Below, piece by piece: positions 54,834-64,000 of a stretch of DNA of 64,000 nt; the stretch's first letter is position 1, and every line of letters begins with the position of its first letter. This DNA comes from Gelatoporia subvermispora B. Its lineage: Eukaryota; Basidiomycota; Agaricomycetes; Polyporales; Gelatoporiaceae. A model generated the notes under the pieces. It was given only the letters and a program-made list of their open reading frames with translations. It did not search any database and was not told the origin of the DNA. Location: positions 168,970-232,969 of the forward strand of contig KB445815.1 in assembly GCA_000320605.2 (NCBI GenBank). The letters run 5' to 3'. Position numbers and translations under genes: made by a program.

Positions 54834-55963
54834 ATGTCCAGGTCATCATACGATCGGTATGCACTGTGATTATGCGCTATCTACTGAACATGACATATAA
54901 GCATATAGATACCTCACCGTCTTCTCGCCTGAAGGCCGTCTTTACCAAGTTGGTGCGTACGCAAGCCGCGGAATGCAATCGCCGTCTAATTAGACTATCG
55001 TTCAACAGAATACGCCTTCAAGGCCATCTCTGGCTCGGGACACACTGCTGTTGCAGTACGGGGGAAGGACACCACCGTTGTAATTACCCAGAAGAAAGTA
55101 CCCGTACGTCACCACTTCTAATCTACCTGTACCTGGTCGGATGCTCACCAATACTGCATGGTAGGACAAGCTCCTCGACGCATCTACCATTACACACCTG
55201 TTCAGCATCACGCCAACGATTGGTTGCGTCGTGACTGGTCTCATTGGTACGCCACTCGAACAGGCGCATCATGCTACTCTCAACGACCAACTAACATGCA
55301 TGCAGCTGATGCACGTGCGCAAGTCCTCAGGGCACGTTCCGAGGCTGCGCAGTTCCGATACAAGTACGGTTACGAGATTACACCTGACAACCTTGCGCGG
55401 CGTATGGCGAATATCAACCAGGTTTACACGCAGCGCGCGGCTATGCGCCCTCTCGGAATCTGTATGTCGCCTGACTATACACTATCACGCCCTGATGCTC
55501 AGTCAATACAGCGATGATTATCATCGGACTCGACCCGGAGCACGGCCCACAGTGCTTCAAGCTCGATCCCGCCGGCTACTTCGTCGGCTTCCATGCAACT
55601 GCTGCCGGACAAAAGCAGCAGGAGGCGATGAACCACCTCGAGAAGAAGTGGAAGAAGCTAGATGAGGGCCGCGGCGCGGACGACGCGCTCAAGGCCGGCA
55701 GGACGCTCGGACGCGCAGAGGTCGTCGAGGTGCGTGATTGCAATAAGCTGCCACGTTGTGCGAGGTCAAGCTTACTCCGCCATGCACAGATGGCGATTGA
55801 GGCGCTGTCAACTGTACACGCAACGGACTTCAAACCCGGCGAGGTCGAGATTGGGATCGTGTCGGATGCGCCAGAGGAGGACCCGAAGACGAAGGGCAAG
55901 TGGCGGGTCATGGACGAGGCGGAAATCGACAAGTACCTCCAGGCATATGCGGAGAAGGACTGA
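54834..55963 (+). CDS. SCL1: 20S proteasome subunit alpha-1 (PSMA6/SCL1), 263 aa
   Basis: Outer-ring alpha subunit of the 20S core. Seven exons in phase: 54834-54856, 54909-54952, 55009-55103, 55165-55246, 55306-55461, 55512-55729, 55790-55963. Alpha-subunit signature at the start is [24 protein letters not shown]. Then come [83 protein letters not shown] and [21 protein letters not shown]. The pattern identifies alpha-1 rather than other alphas. Alpha subunits lack the catalytic Thr, as here. Confidence 0.95.
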
Positions 55964-56225
55964 TTGTACATTAGACTGCACCACGCTATCGTTCACTTCT
56001 GTTGGCTGCTCAAGGACACTCTGCGCAGTCTTCTCTATGACGTAACACCGAATTATACCGAGTTGAAACCACGAGGTTGCAGCACAGGTACGGCATCGGA
56101 CGGGTATCCTGAGCGCGACCGCAACAGATGAGACCTAGAGAATGATGTTGAAGGTGGTGGACGTGGGGATTATAGTATACAAGACGTGAAGACAAGCAAT
56201 GCCTTCCGATTCATGCGCAATAACT

Positions 56226-56659
56226 CTAGTGCATTGATGCACCACCGCTCTGCAAGGAAGTTTAGTACGGATACGATGAAAAACACATTTACGGACCATT
56301 ACGAGTTCCACCTCCCAGTCCTGCAAATCCCTCTTCCACAGTCGTTCTGGTGCTTCCCAGAACTGGCTGTAAACTCGGGCGTCCTTGCCGCTCTGCGGCG
56401 CAGCCTGGCTCGCCGGCTCTGCGGACGCCTTGAACTTCTGCAAAAACTCAGAGAATTTGTCCTTGAACTCTGTCGGCGCGGCGGGATGCGGATGGGGAGG
56501 CTCTGGGGCTGAGATCAATGCGATCGTGAATATTCAGCACCTAGAGGATATTCATGACGGCGTACTGGAGGGCCATTGCCGTCTGCCAAGGAAGTGAATG
56601 AGCGGCTTGTGCACACGTCCTTGCGCCGCTGCTGAGCAGACTCGTAGTGACGGGTGCAT
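56226..56659 (-). CDS. KGD4: 2-oxoglutarate dehydrogenase subunit KGD4/YMR31-like (MRPS36), 109 aa
   Basis: Small mitochondrial protein that tethers E3 to the 2-oxoglutarate dehydrogenase core (also listed as MRPS36). Three exons in phase: 56659-56566, 56508-56297, 56249-56226. The N-terminus MHPSLRVCSAAAQGR looks like a presequence. Then comes the conserved HKPLIHFLGRRQWPS, an Ala/Pro linker (PEPPHPHPAAP), EFKDKFSEFLQKFK, and the family ending FWEAPERLWKRDLQDWEVELVMSGGASMH. The last resembles the yeast YMR31 ending (PARFRYKP..SGGAW). Two other ATGs downstream give frames that run into TAG, so the start at 56659 is required. Confidence 0.85.
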
Positions 56660-56916
56660 GGTGAAGAAAAGATGAGAGCAGGGTGTGAGGTGTGCTTGTG
56701 CAGTGTCTAAGTCTCGAAGTTACCGCCGGCGCTCGCGAGCATGTCCGTATTTGTCGGTGTTGCGTCCGATGTCACTCGCCGAAGGCCGAAATGCAATAAG
56801 AGATACATATACGCACTAGCTAGCTATCCTAAATCTCGATCCTAATGTGTAGATGGTAGTTGTGTGGGTGTATGGATATCAAGAACATGTTAAAGAGTCT
56901 GCTGCTACCGTCGTGA
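56660..56916. other. Short intergenic between KGD4 and MRS6
   Basis: 257 bp; KGD4 promoter and MRS6 3' flank. No gene seen. Confidence 0.4.
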
Positions 56917-58797
56917 TTACCACTCTTCTAAAGTGGGTTCGTCATCGATCACATCCAAAGGAGGCCAAAAACTGTCCACTTCGATGTCTTTCGGTGTTTC
57001 CCCCTTACCTTCCCCACCCTGAGGTTTGCGTTCTGCTCGAGCACTCGTAATTGTCTGTGCGGCCTTCCAGAACACCTGCTCAGCATTCTCGGTGGCTGCG
57101 TCCGCTAATTCAGATACCAACGATGTTACTGGCGGAGGCACTAGAATGGTTGAAGCAGCGTCGGATGCTGGAGGGGCTGAGAGCGGATTCTGGATGAAGA
57201 AAAGAGTGAAGATCGGTTGTATGGGCAAAGCACTGCCTTCCTCGGAAATAGACGGTGCGATCAAGGACATTGTAGCGTTCAGGTATGGCTTCAACAACTC
57301 CTCCGCAGAGGAAGTCTTCTCATCCTCATGTAGGAGATGCCGAGAGAGATAAACTATCCCTGTACAGATGATTTGTGAGAGAAGCACTAGTACATAGGGT
57401 ATGAGTTACATACATCTGCCGCTAGGTGCAGACATGCTGCCTTCGCCGGTGACGAGCATATGTGCAGCGGACGTCGTAGATCCACCTGAGACGCTGGAAG
57501 GTGCAAAGATCAACATGGCAGTATCCACTTCACCCGTGGCGCCCTTCTCTTGGGGTGCCTGCTCGTCTGATGATGTGTCGCCGCTGGTGCGAGTTTCTGG
57601 TGAAGGGCCCGTAGCTAAGAACCTGATCGGACTGTCGATAACGGCGATGCATCGTGCAACAGGATACATATCTGTAGGAGTACCCGATGTTGACGACAAT
57701 GGTGGGGGTACAGCAGATGCATGGGAGGAGAGCTCGGAGGGAATGTAATCGGGCGAAGAGATAATCATGTCGCAAGTAAGTCGTTCAGGGAACTCCTCGA
57801 GTTCGATGGCATACTTCCTGCCAACTTCTTTGAATTTCTCAGTGCGGCCTTGCGAAGGCAGCTGCGTGATGGACAGGAGGCGCCGGCCAAGAATATAGGT
57901 CCCACCACTGACGGCAGAGGTACGGCAGAATCCCTGTGCGACTTCGCCAACTCCTCCATAGTGGCCGACGAGGAATGCAGAAGGGCCGTATCGCCCGACT
58001 GACTTTGAATATCTCCTCAGACGTTGCAAGGCGGGGAGGGTTGGGTCTGCGCAAATTCAAGGTGACACGCAACATCGCATTATGACAATAATTCGGGGTA
58101 CCTTGTACAGAGACACACAGCGCAAGCCCAAACGCGACCGAGCTTGCCGTGCGCTCGTCCAGCGAGAAGATGTCTCGGAGGAAGCCGAAGAACGGTGTAT
58201 TCTCTCGACCTGTCAGCTCCATCGTCCCTTCAAATTGTCCTGCAGCGAAGACGAGGAAGCGCATGAGGCGTCGCTTGTCTACTAGCGACAGCTCCCTGCT
58301 CTTGAATACATCCTCTTTGCTGCTTGGCACGCTACGCACGACGCCAGGGCGGTCGAACATGCCGAGACGTTCCAATAATTTGAATCCGCCGTAGCGAGAG
58401 ACACCCGAAGTGACAAGCGAGTCAATCAGAGGTCCCAGAGATGGGATGACTGTGGGTGAGAGTGAGAAGGAATACTGCCGTGACTGAGGGAGTGTTTCCG
58501 AGGAACGAGAGATTGATGTATATCTCTGCTTCTGCACTGAGATGTATGTCGGTTCTTTATCCTCAGATGGGGTAGTACGTTCATGTGCCCATTGAATAAG
58601 TTCGTCAAAGGTCAGAGAAGCGTCGTTCCCTCCATAATATGCGTTGGCATCGATGTGCACGACACTGAAACCTGCCTTGGAGAGTGCGCTGAGCCATCGC
58701 AATTCAGCAGCAAGTTTATGAGGACAGATGCTGGTGCTCACGCGGCGGCCACAGACTCAGAAAGCCCCGTCCCAAATACAGCAGCGTCGACGTCCAT
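56917..58797 (-). CDS. MRS6: Rab escort protein MRS6/REP, 572 aa
   Basis: Presents Rab GTPases to geranylgeranyltransferase II. Four exons in phase: 58797-58742, 58688-58102, 58046-57414, 57359-56917. It belongs to the GDI/REP fold with an N-terminal dinucleotide-type glycine motif (AAVFGTGLSES) and ALSKAGFSVVHIDANAYYGG. Next are the Rab-binding region DKRRLMRFLVFAAG, then YGGVGEVAQGFCRTSAVSGGTYILGR and RWIVYLSRHLL. An insert of low-complexity sequence (about residues 350-420) and a C-terminal extension distinguish REP from the shorter GDI. The third intron (54 nt) was placed at the acceptor giving GRWIVYLS; a nearer AG would make a 27-nt intron. It shares a 254-bp divergent promoter with NSR1. 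Confidence 0.9.
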
Positions 58798-59051
58798 GTT
58801 GACTATGAACTGAACGCGAGAGACGATCGACGAGGGTAAAGGCAGCAGGCAAGAGTAGCACTTCGTCCCAGATCTCCAAGGTGGCTGCGGGGGACAAGCG
58901 CTGATCGTGTGGCGGGCCGCCGGCAATTGCCGCAGCAGTTTCCTAATCCGAAAATTTATTCCACCCAGGTTAGTTTTCCTCCTTTTCCTCATCACTCCCT
59001 CTTTCCGCCCGTTCTTCATCCTCCATCTCCTCCCTCCCGAAGTCATCAAAA
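58798..59051. promoter_or_regulatory. Bidirectional promoter MRS6/NSR1
   Basis: 254 bp between divergent starts. The NSR1 side has a strong pyrimidine tract (ttttcctccttttcctcatcactccctctttcc region at 58974-59045), typical of highly expressed fungal genes. Confidence 0.5.
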
Positions 59052-60862
59052 ATGGCCAAGACTGACAAGAAGGCTACTCCCAAGGTCGACAAGAAGGCCG
59101 AGAAAAAAGCGGCGAAAGCTGCCACCCCCGTCAAGCCTGCCAAGGTGACCGCGAAGCCCATCTCCTCTAAGGAGATTCTGGCCAAGGCGAACGTTAGTTG
59201 TCACTCAATGTTTGCATTATTGTGTACTAAGTTGTATGCACTAGGCCGGGAAGAAGGGCAAGAAGCCCGCGAAGGAGGAGAGCGACAGCGAGGAGTCTTC
59301 CGAGTCTTCGTCAGAGGACGAGGCTTCCGCGAAGAAGGCCAACGGCAAAGCCGCGACAAATGGCAAGAAGGTTGGATCCTATTCTCCTATAAACAGAACG
59401 ATGAATCTCACCATTGATACAGGCAGAGAGCTCGTCGTCTGACTCTGACAGCAGCGATGAGGAGTCCGAGAAGCCCAAGGCCGCGCAAGTGAAGGCGGCT
59501 GCTAAAAAGGACGAGTCGTCGGACGACTCCTCCGACTCCAGCGACGACGACGAGGCACCGAAGAAGGTCGCTACCCCCGCCAAAGCTGCGGCACCGAAAA
59601 CACCCGCTAAGAAGGACGAGTCGTCCGACAGCGAGAGCGACTCAGATTCTTCCGAGGATGAGGTCCCGAAGAAGGCTGCCACTCCTGCGAAGAAGGCGGC
59701 TGCTACCCCTGCGAAGAAGGCGACACCCGCGAAGGCTACTGCAAAGGATTCGTCTAGCGAGGAGTCTTCCAGCGAGGAGAGCGACTCATCGTCTGACGAG
59801 GAAGCTACCAAGCCCGCTGCTAAGGCGCCAGCGTCCAGCGAGGAGAGCTCTTCTGACTCTGAGGACGATGTCGAGATGGCTGAGGCATCTAAGTCGGAGT
59901 CAAAAGGTACGTTTGAACCCAGTCCCGCCTATCACCTTGCGCTCAGTGTTCATCAACAGGCAAGCGCAAGGCGGAGGAGGATGCCCCTGCACCTGCCAAG
60001 AAGGTTAAGCTTGCCGACGGCAACGCTGCGCCCGCCGAGGAGGCGTCAGATGCAACCAAGACAATTTTCGTCGGCAAGCTGTCATGGAACGTCGACAACG
60101 ACTGGCTCGCGCAGGAGTTCGCCGAATGCGGTGAGGTCGTGTCTGCGCGCGTTCAGATGGACCGCAACACGGGCAAGTCACGCGGTTTCGGCTACGTCAC
60201 CTTCGCTACTGTGGAGGCTGTCGATGCTGCCATCGCGCAGAACGGCAAGGAGATCGACGGGCGTGCCGTGAACATCGACAAGAGCATCGAGAAGGACAAG
60301 GGCGCGGTTCGCCAGAAGCGCGCGGAGGCGTACGGCGACAAGGCCAGCGAGCCCTCGAGTGTCCTCTTTGTCGGCAACCTCAGCTGGGATGCGACCGAGG
60401 ATACTCTCTGGGAGACGTTTAACGAGTATGGCGACATCAAGAGCGTGCGCGTGCCCACGGACCGCGAGACGGGCAAGCCTAAGGGCTTCGCATACGTTGA
60501 GTTCTCCGACATCGAGGCGTCCAAGAAGGCGTTCGAGGGCGCTGCGGGTGCTGAGGTTGCTGGCCGGAACATCCGCGTTGACTTCTCCCAGCCGAGGGAT
60601 CCCAACGGTCCCCCGGGAGGCCGTGGTGGTCGTGGTGGAGGACGCGTACGTTTCAATATATCCGCTCACTGGCTTCCTTGACGCTCATTAATCTCTACAG
60701 GGCTTTGGCGGGCGCGGTGGTGATCGTGGTCGTGGTCGAGGCGGTGATCGTGGCCGAGGTGGTGACCGTGGCCGCGGTGGCTTCCGCGGCGGCAGAGGTG
60801 GCGCGAGCAACCCTCGCACTGGTGCTTTCGCTGCTCCTGGCGGCAGGAAGACCGTCTTCTAA
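59052..60862 (+). CDS. NSR1: Nucleolin-like protein NSR1/Gar2, 532 aa
   Basis: Nucleolar pre-rRNA processing factor. Five exons in phase: 59052-59192, 59245-59370, 59423-59906, 59960-60645, 60701-60862. The N-terminal third has Lys/Ala-rich histone-H1-like repeats and serine/acidic tracts (casein-kinase-II-like SSEDE, SDSSDEES, SSDDDE). RRM1 (about residue 286 on) has RNP2 IFVGKL and RNP1 KSRGFGYV; RRM2 (about residue 386 on) has RNP2 LFVGNL and RNP1 KPKGFAYV. The C-terminus is an RGG/GAR domain (GGRGGDRGRGRGG.., ending GGRKTVF), a target for arginine methylation. Order and composition match yeast NSR1 and fission yeast Gar2. Confidence 0.95.
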
Positions 60863-62117
60863 AGTGAGATTATAGTCTAGGCCGTTCTGTGTTCAGTTAT
60901 GGTTTTATCTACGATTGGCTTCTTTCATGTATTGCTCTCACATCGGCGCGGGTCCTGCTCTGTACTGCTTCATGACACCATTGCTTAATGCAGTTCATCT
61001 CTTCTGGCTACGGAGTTCTAAGTTGAACGAACGCGACGCCCCGCCCCTTGAAACAGTCAGTCCATTCTTAGAACACTTTCCTTACAACAACGGGAGTCAA
61101 TGTACCCTCGTCGTTCACGGAAATATACACGACAGGGCACAGTTGGGCTTTGCCGACAGTCATGCGCACGGTGCTTGTGATGTGTCGAACTCTGCGGTGA
61201 TCATTAAGCTACCCCTGACGCTTGCCTCATGAACCATACATATGTGCAAACGTACACCACCAAACCGCCGCCACATGGTTTTTATGTGGCCGTGTCATGC
61301 TGCCGACTCGATGCACGCGTCATCTGAAGGGCGTCTGCGGGCCAGTTAATTGGTATAACGGCCTCATTACGAGCTTCGGAATCACATGAGGAGAATATAC
61401 AATCTGGGGGCTCATACAATGTCCGTGTGGCCCGTCCTCAGCACGTTCAGCACCCGGAACTGAGCTGTAGAGGATGTGCCGGGTGGCTGGACTCCGGCAT
61501 ACCGCCCGGGTGTAATTGCCACCTCAGTCATGCATCTCGGCAAGTTGGAGCCTGGAGGTGTAGTCCAGGAGGACCTCCAAAGCTCCTCAAAGCCCTAGCA
61601 GAAGCGGGTATGTCTACAGATGCATCGGGATCGGACTCCAAATCCCCCACCACTACCAGTGCCCGTCCGAATCTTGTGCATGCACGGTGTCGTGTCTCCC
61701 TAATGGCCCATGCTTGCCCTCTACTTCAACGAGAGTTTACCTCTGTCTTGAAAGTGCATTTGTCCGTGCTCTGATTTCACCCTGTGCACATCTCAGCCTC
61801 TGAAGACTATCGTTGATGAAACAGCCGACACATGTGCAGTGCGCATGTAGAGTATCACTGATCCGCCGTCGAGAGGCTGTTCGAAGATATTGATTCCCTC
61901 AGATTGTAGTGATTCGAAAAACCCGGAAGGGTGGGGGGAAGGGGAAGATGAATGGTAATGCAAGCGGGTAGCCAATCTGCCAAGCTGTAGGCATCCAATG
62001 AGCTAACATGGCTCTTCATCATGATGAAACCACTCGAATTGGATCGAATTACTTCTTCTGGATGCCACCCAGTGTTCCTTCTGTATCCCCTCCGTCGCCC
62101 TGACCTCCAGCTCCGCG
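60863..62117. other. Gene-poor stretch with a dispersed repeat fragment
   Basis: About 1.25 kb after NSR1. It contains a fragment (about 61091-61140) that recurs at 63358-63405. Open frames at 60915-61232 and 61427-61774 show no family likeness. The end precedes the membrane-protein pseudogene. Confidence 0.4.
61091..61140. repeat. Dispersed repeat fragment, copy 1
   Basis: Shares cgggagtcaatgta, then a diverged cgtcgt..cacgg/acggg region and 'cacgacag/aacgacag' with 63358-63405, in the same orientation. On the minus strand both can encode a short matching peptide (VVDIPVDDEDTLTP in the second; a diverged version in the first), suggesting remnants of a coding family. Confidence 0.5.
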
Positions 62118-62860
62118 ATGACATCCTTTTTTCAACCTCGTACTATATCGGCCTCAATGTGAATGCGGTCCTGTATGGTATGCATAGCCGCACGCGTGTA
62201 CCGATATTTGCTGATCATTGTGCATGTGTGGACAGGCGTTGAGCTTGTGCTCTACTTCCAAACCATGGGCCTGCTATTTCGAGATGGACGAGCTAAGATG
62301 ACAACGAGCGATCAGTTCTTCGCATGCTTCAGCACTGCGCTCTTGTCCCTCGTCACACTCACAACTCACATATCAATCGAAGCCATATTCGGGCGAGAAA
62401 TGTGGATTGTGTTCTCCAAAAACCCTAGAGGACCAGCGGTATATTCCGAGGAGAACGCGAGTATCTGGTACCAGACGTGGGGCACTGCATCTGGTGTCGT
62501 ACTCAACTGGCTTACTGATGGTCTCATGGCGGGCTCAAACGCTCTGTACGCAAACCTTACCTGAAGGGAGTCATATGCAGATACACCGTTGCTACGTCGT
62601 ATGGAATGGTATATGCCTTGTGATTTCCCCCGTTTGATTCCCCCCGTTTTTCTGTTCGTGTCGACGTAGGGTGAGTGGTGAGAAACATCTCGTAGTTCCC
62701 GCCATGGTAACCTGTTGTGTCTAGGTCTTGGGGTTCTTGAGATCTAGCATCCGGCTCTCCGGGCGCAAATTTCTTTCAGGGAAATGCTGCTCACATTGAC
62801 CTCGCTTACTTCGCAACAACTATCGGCCTGAACATCTTGACGACAGTCGAAAATACATTA
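62118..62860 (+). pseudogene. Truncated, frameshifted membrane-protein gene F (relative of E)
   Basis: Starts like gene E (MTSFF then SYYIGLNVNAVLYG) but with a 1-base deletion in exon 1 that breaks the frame. Exon 2 is still readable (VELVLYFQTMGLLFRDGRAKMTTSDQFFACFSTALL, then an in-frame insertion, WYQTWGTASGVVLNWLTDGLM). Its donor has changed from GT to GC in poor context (ATG|GCGGGC). Exon 3 shows a small internal duplication around tttccccccgttt, and exon 4 stops abruptly after GLNILTTV. Exon 5 is missing. Clearly decayed. Confidence 0.8.
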
Positions 62861-63114
62861 TGATGCAAAACATGTCCATGATGCCTGATAGGCACTGTTA
62901 TCAGGCTTTGTACTTCTATACTCAGATTTGTTGTTCAGTTTCAGCCCCGCATGACGCACTCAAGGCCCTTAATCCAGATTTCGGTATTACTAAGAAAGCG
63001 AACGTTTCCGGGTGGTGTGGCCGGTATTTGCTGTGGTCGGCACTCCGACGGTATGCTAGCCAACCGTGTGAGACAGACTCTGCGGCGAGTTGTTGGCACT
63101 GGTTGCTAGAAGCT

Positions 63115-63130
63115 CCCCCCCCCCCCCCCC
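63115..63130. repeat. Poly-C homopolymer, 16 nt
   Basis: Sixteen consecutive C residues. Length in such runs is error-prone in sequencing. Confidence 0.85.
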
Positions 63131-63357
63131 GACCATTAATCTAGTTACGAATGTCTTCAGAAAAAACCAAGGGAATTTCATCTCTGCTTTGTTCGCCGCT
63201 TTCAACGTTGGGACACACCACAGGGCATCCTGATCTACACTATCGCGTTGAGCTTGATGCCTTTGGCCTGTCTTTCGAGCCCTCCTGGCGTCTTCACTCG
63301 TCTTCACCGCCTTCTTGAAGAACCCGGCCCATTTTTGGAAGGCTTGCCTTAGGACGT

Positions 63358-63405
63358 CGGGAGTCAATGTATCTTCGTCGTCAACGGGAATATCAACGAC
63401 AGCGT
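63358..63405. repeat. Dispersed repeat fragment, copy 2
   Basis: Counterpart of 61091-61140, same orientation, 2.3 kb away on the other side of pseudogene F. The minus-strand reading continues into a longer frame to 63056, so this copy is less decayed. Confidence 0.5.
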
Positions 63406-63700
63406 CAAACTACACCAGCGCCCATGATAAGTGCGAGTTCAGGGTGTGGGAAAGGCACTAACGAGCGAGCTGGATCCCATTATACATCGATTGCACACAT
63501 AGCGCGAACAAACAGGAAGCCGCCGAGCATTGAAACAAACAATGATTAAGTAGTGAAATAACACAAAAACATACAGTATCTACGACGGGTATGTACGGGA
63601 AACATTAAACGAATGTACATCAGTAAGGTATACGTGCCAGCGTGGCAATAAAGTTAGGACATGTCAAGAACAAAGCGCATGTGAAGTCAAAATTAGAAGA

Positions 63701-64000
63701 TCAGCCCAGCCGCCCTTCTTGCACCGCCTTTCGTATGGGATTCTGGCTGGGTGGGATGGCGCCGCTCTTCTCGAGACGATCAAACAGGACAAAGAGCTTC
63801 TCTGCCTCGCGCTCCTTCTCTTCGTCCGACATTTCCGGACCTTCGTTCGGCTGCTCGACGATACCTGTGATAGGGTTGATCGGTGCGCCAGTGGGTGTCG
63901 TTGAGGGTATTAAGCTGTTGCCGGTGGGTCGTGGGGGCGCGCCGGTGATGCCTTTGTGGAACAGGAAGCCGGCCACGTTGCCGTAGCCGACGTATCCCGC
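63701..64000 (-). CDS. RIC8: RIC8 (synembryn), C-terminal part, gene incomplete
   Basis: A frame open from the right edge encodes the last 99 residues of the gene. It begins AGYVGYGNVAGFLFHKG, continues PSTTPTGAPINPITGIVEQ and the helix MSDEEKEREAEKLFVLFDRLEKSG, and ends IRKAVQEGRLG with stop at 63703-63701. This matches the C-terminal end of fungal RIC8, the guanine-nucleotide exchange factor and chaperone for heterotrimeric G-alpha subunits (GYGN.AGFLF..KG followed by NPITG and EEKEREAE.LFVLF). The N-terminal armadillo part lies outside the window. Confidence 0.85.
   Translation of the reverse strand, partial: AGYVGYGNVAGFLFHKGITGAPPRPTGNSLIPSTTPTGAPINPITGIVEQPNEGPEMSDEEKEREAEKLFVLFDRLEKSGAIPPSQNPIRKAVQEGRLG

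Larger units (their letters stand above)
62861..63700. other. Gene-poor stretch between pseudogene F and RIC8
   Basis: About 0.84 kb. It holds a poly-C run, a dispersed repeat fragment and a minus-strand frame at 63056-63367 that is part of the repeat-derived sequence (contains DVLRQAFQKWAGFFKKAVKT). No intact gene. Confidence 0.4.

Noticed and set aside
57387..57413. 27-nt intron in MRS6
   Set aside because: The next AG gives a normal 54-nt intron and a better match (GRWIVYLS).
60178..60669. Minus-strand open frames over NSR1
   Set aside because: Antisense to the two RRM domains; no independent evidence.

Overview
The window is nuclear DNA of a filamentous basidiomycete, most likely a wood-decay or related agaricomycete. 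Almost every gene is split by many introns of about 45-65 nt with GT..AG (occasionally GC..AG) borders. The core genes are fungal orthologues: actin, RPN10, SCO1, CGI121, RPC1, PSMA6, MRS6, NSR1, RIC8. The accessory genes belong to families typical of Agaricomycetes. Exon models were built by hand from splice signals and reading-frame phase; individual borders may be off by a base or so.

Layout. 1-2.3 kb: a partial acidic protein and uracil phosphoribosyltransferase (FUR1). 3.3-36 kb: an accessory region with low gene density, interrupted only by the actin-RPN10 pair at 19.5-22.9 kb. It holds four UstYa-like (DUF3328) genes, two But2-like membrane proteins, two GNAT acetyltransferases, four multi-pass membrane-protein genes plus a pseudogene of that family, and several very short secreted-peptide genes. 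It also holds a diverged duplication of about 2.2 kb (10.16-12.35 and 13.32-15.5 kb). 36.9-60.9 kb: dense core genes (a complex I NDUFB7-like gene, SCO1, CGI121, a two-domain ER thioredoxin protein, a 1428-residue PPR protein, tRNA-Leu, a third GNAT, RPC1, PSMA6, KGD4, MRS6, NSR1). 60.9-64 kb: a degenerate member of the membrane-protein family, dispersed repeat fragments and the 3' end of RIC8.

The most interesting feature is that the same four gene types occur on both sides of actin-RPN10: a UstYa-like gene with degenerate metal motifs, a But2-like gene, a GNAT, and a second UstYa-like gene with intact HxxHC motifs. On the right they are contiguous within 5.2 kb (25.1-30.3 kb). On the left they are split by about 11 kb of expanded membrane-protein and peptide repeats. 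In both places the GNAT and the HxxHC UstYa-like gene are divergent neighbours. UstYa-family proteins are known in Ascomycota as oxidases that cyclise Kex2-processed secreted peptides (ustiloxin-type RiPPs). Short signal-peptide ORFs, two of them with a Lys-Arg site, lie in the same region. A duplicated peptide-modifying locus is therefore a reasonable hypothesis, but it is inference and no product is known.
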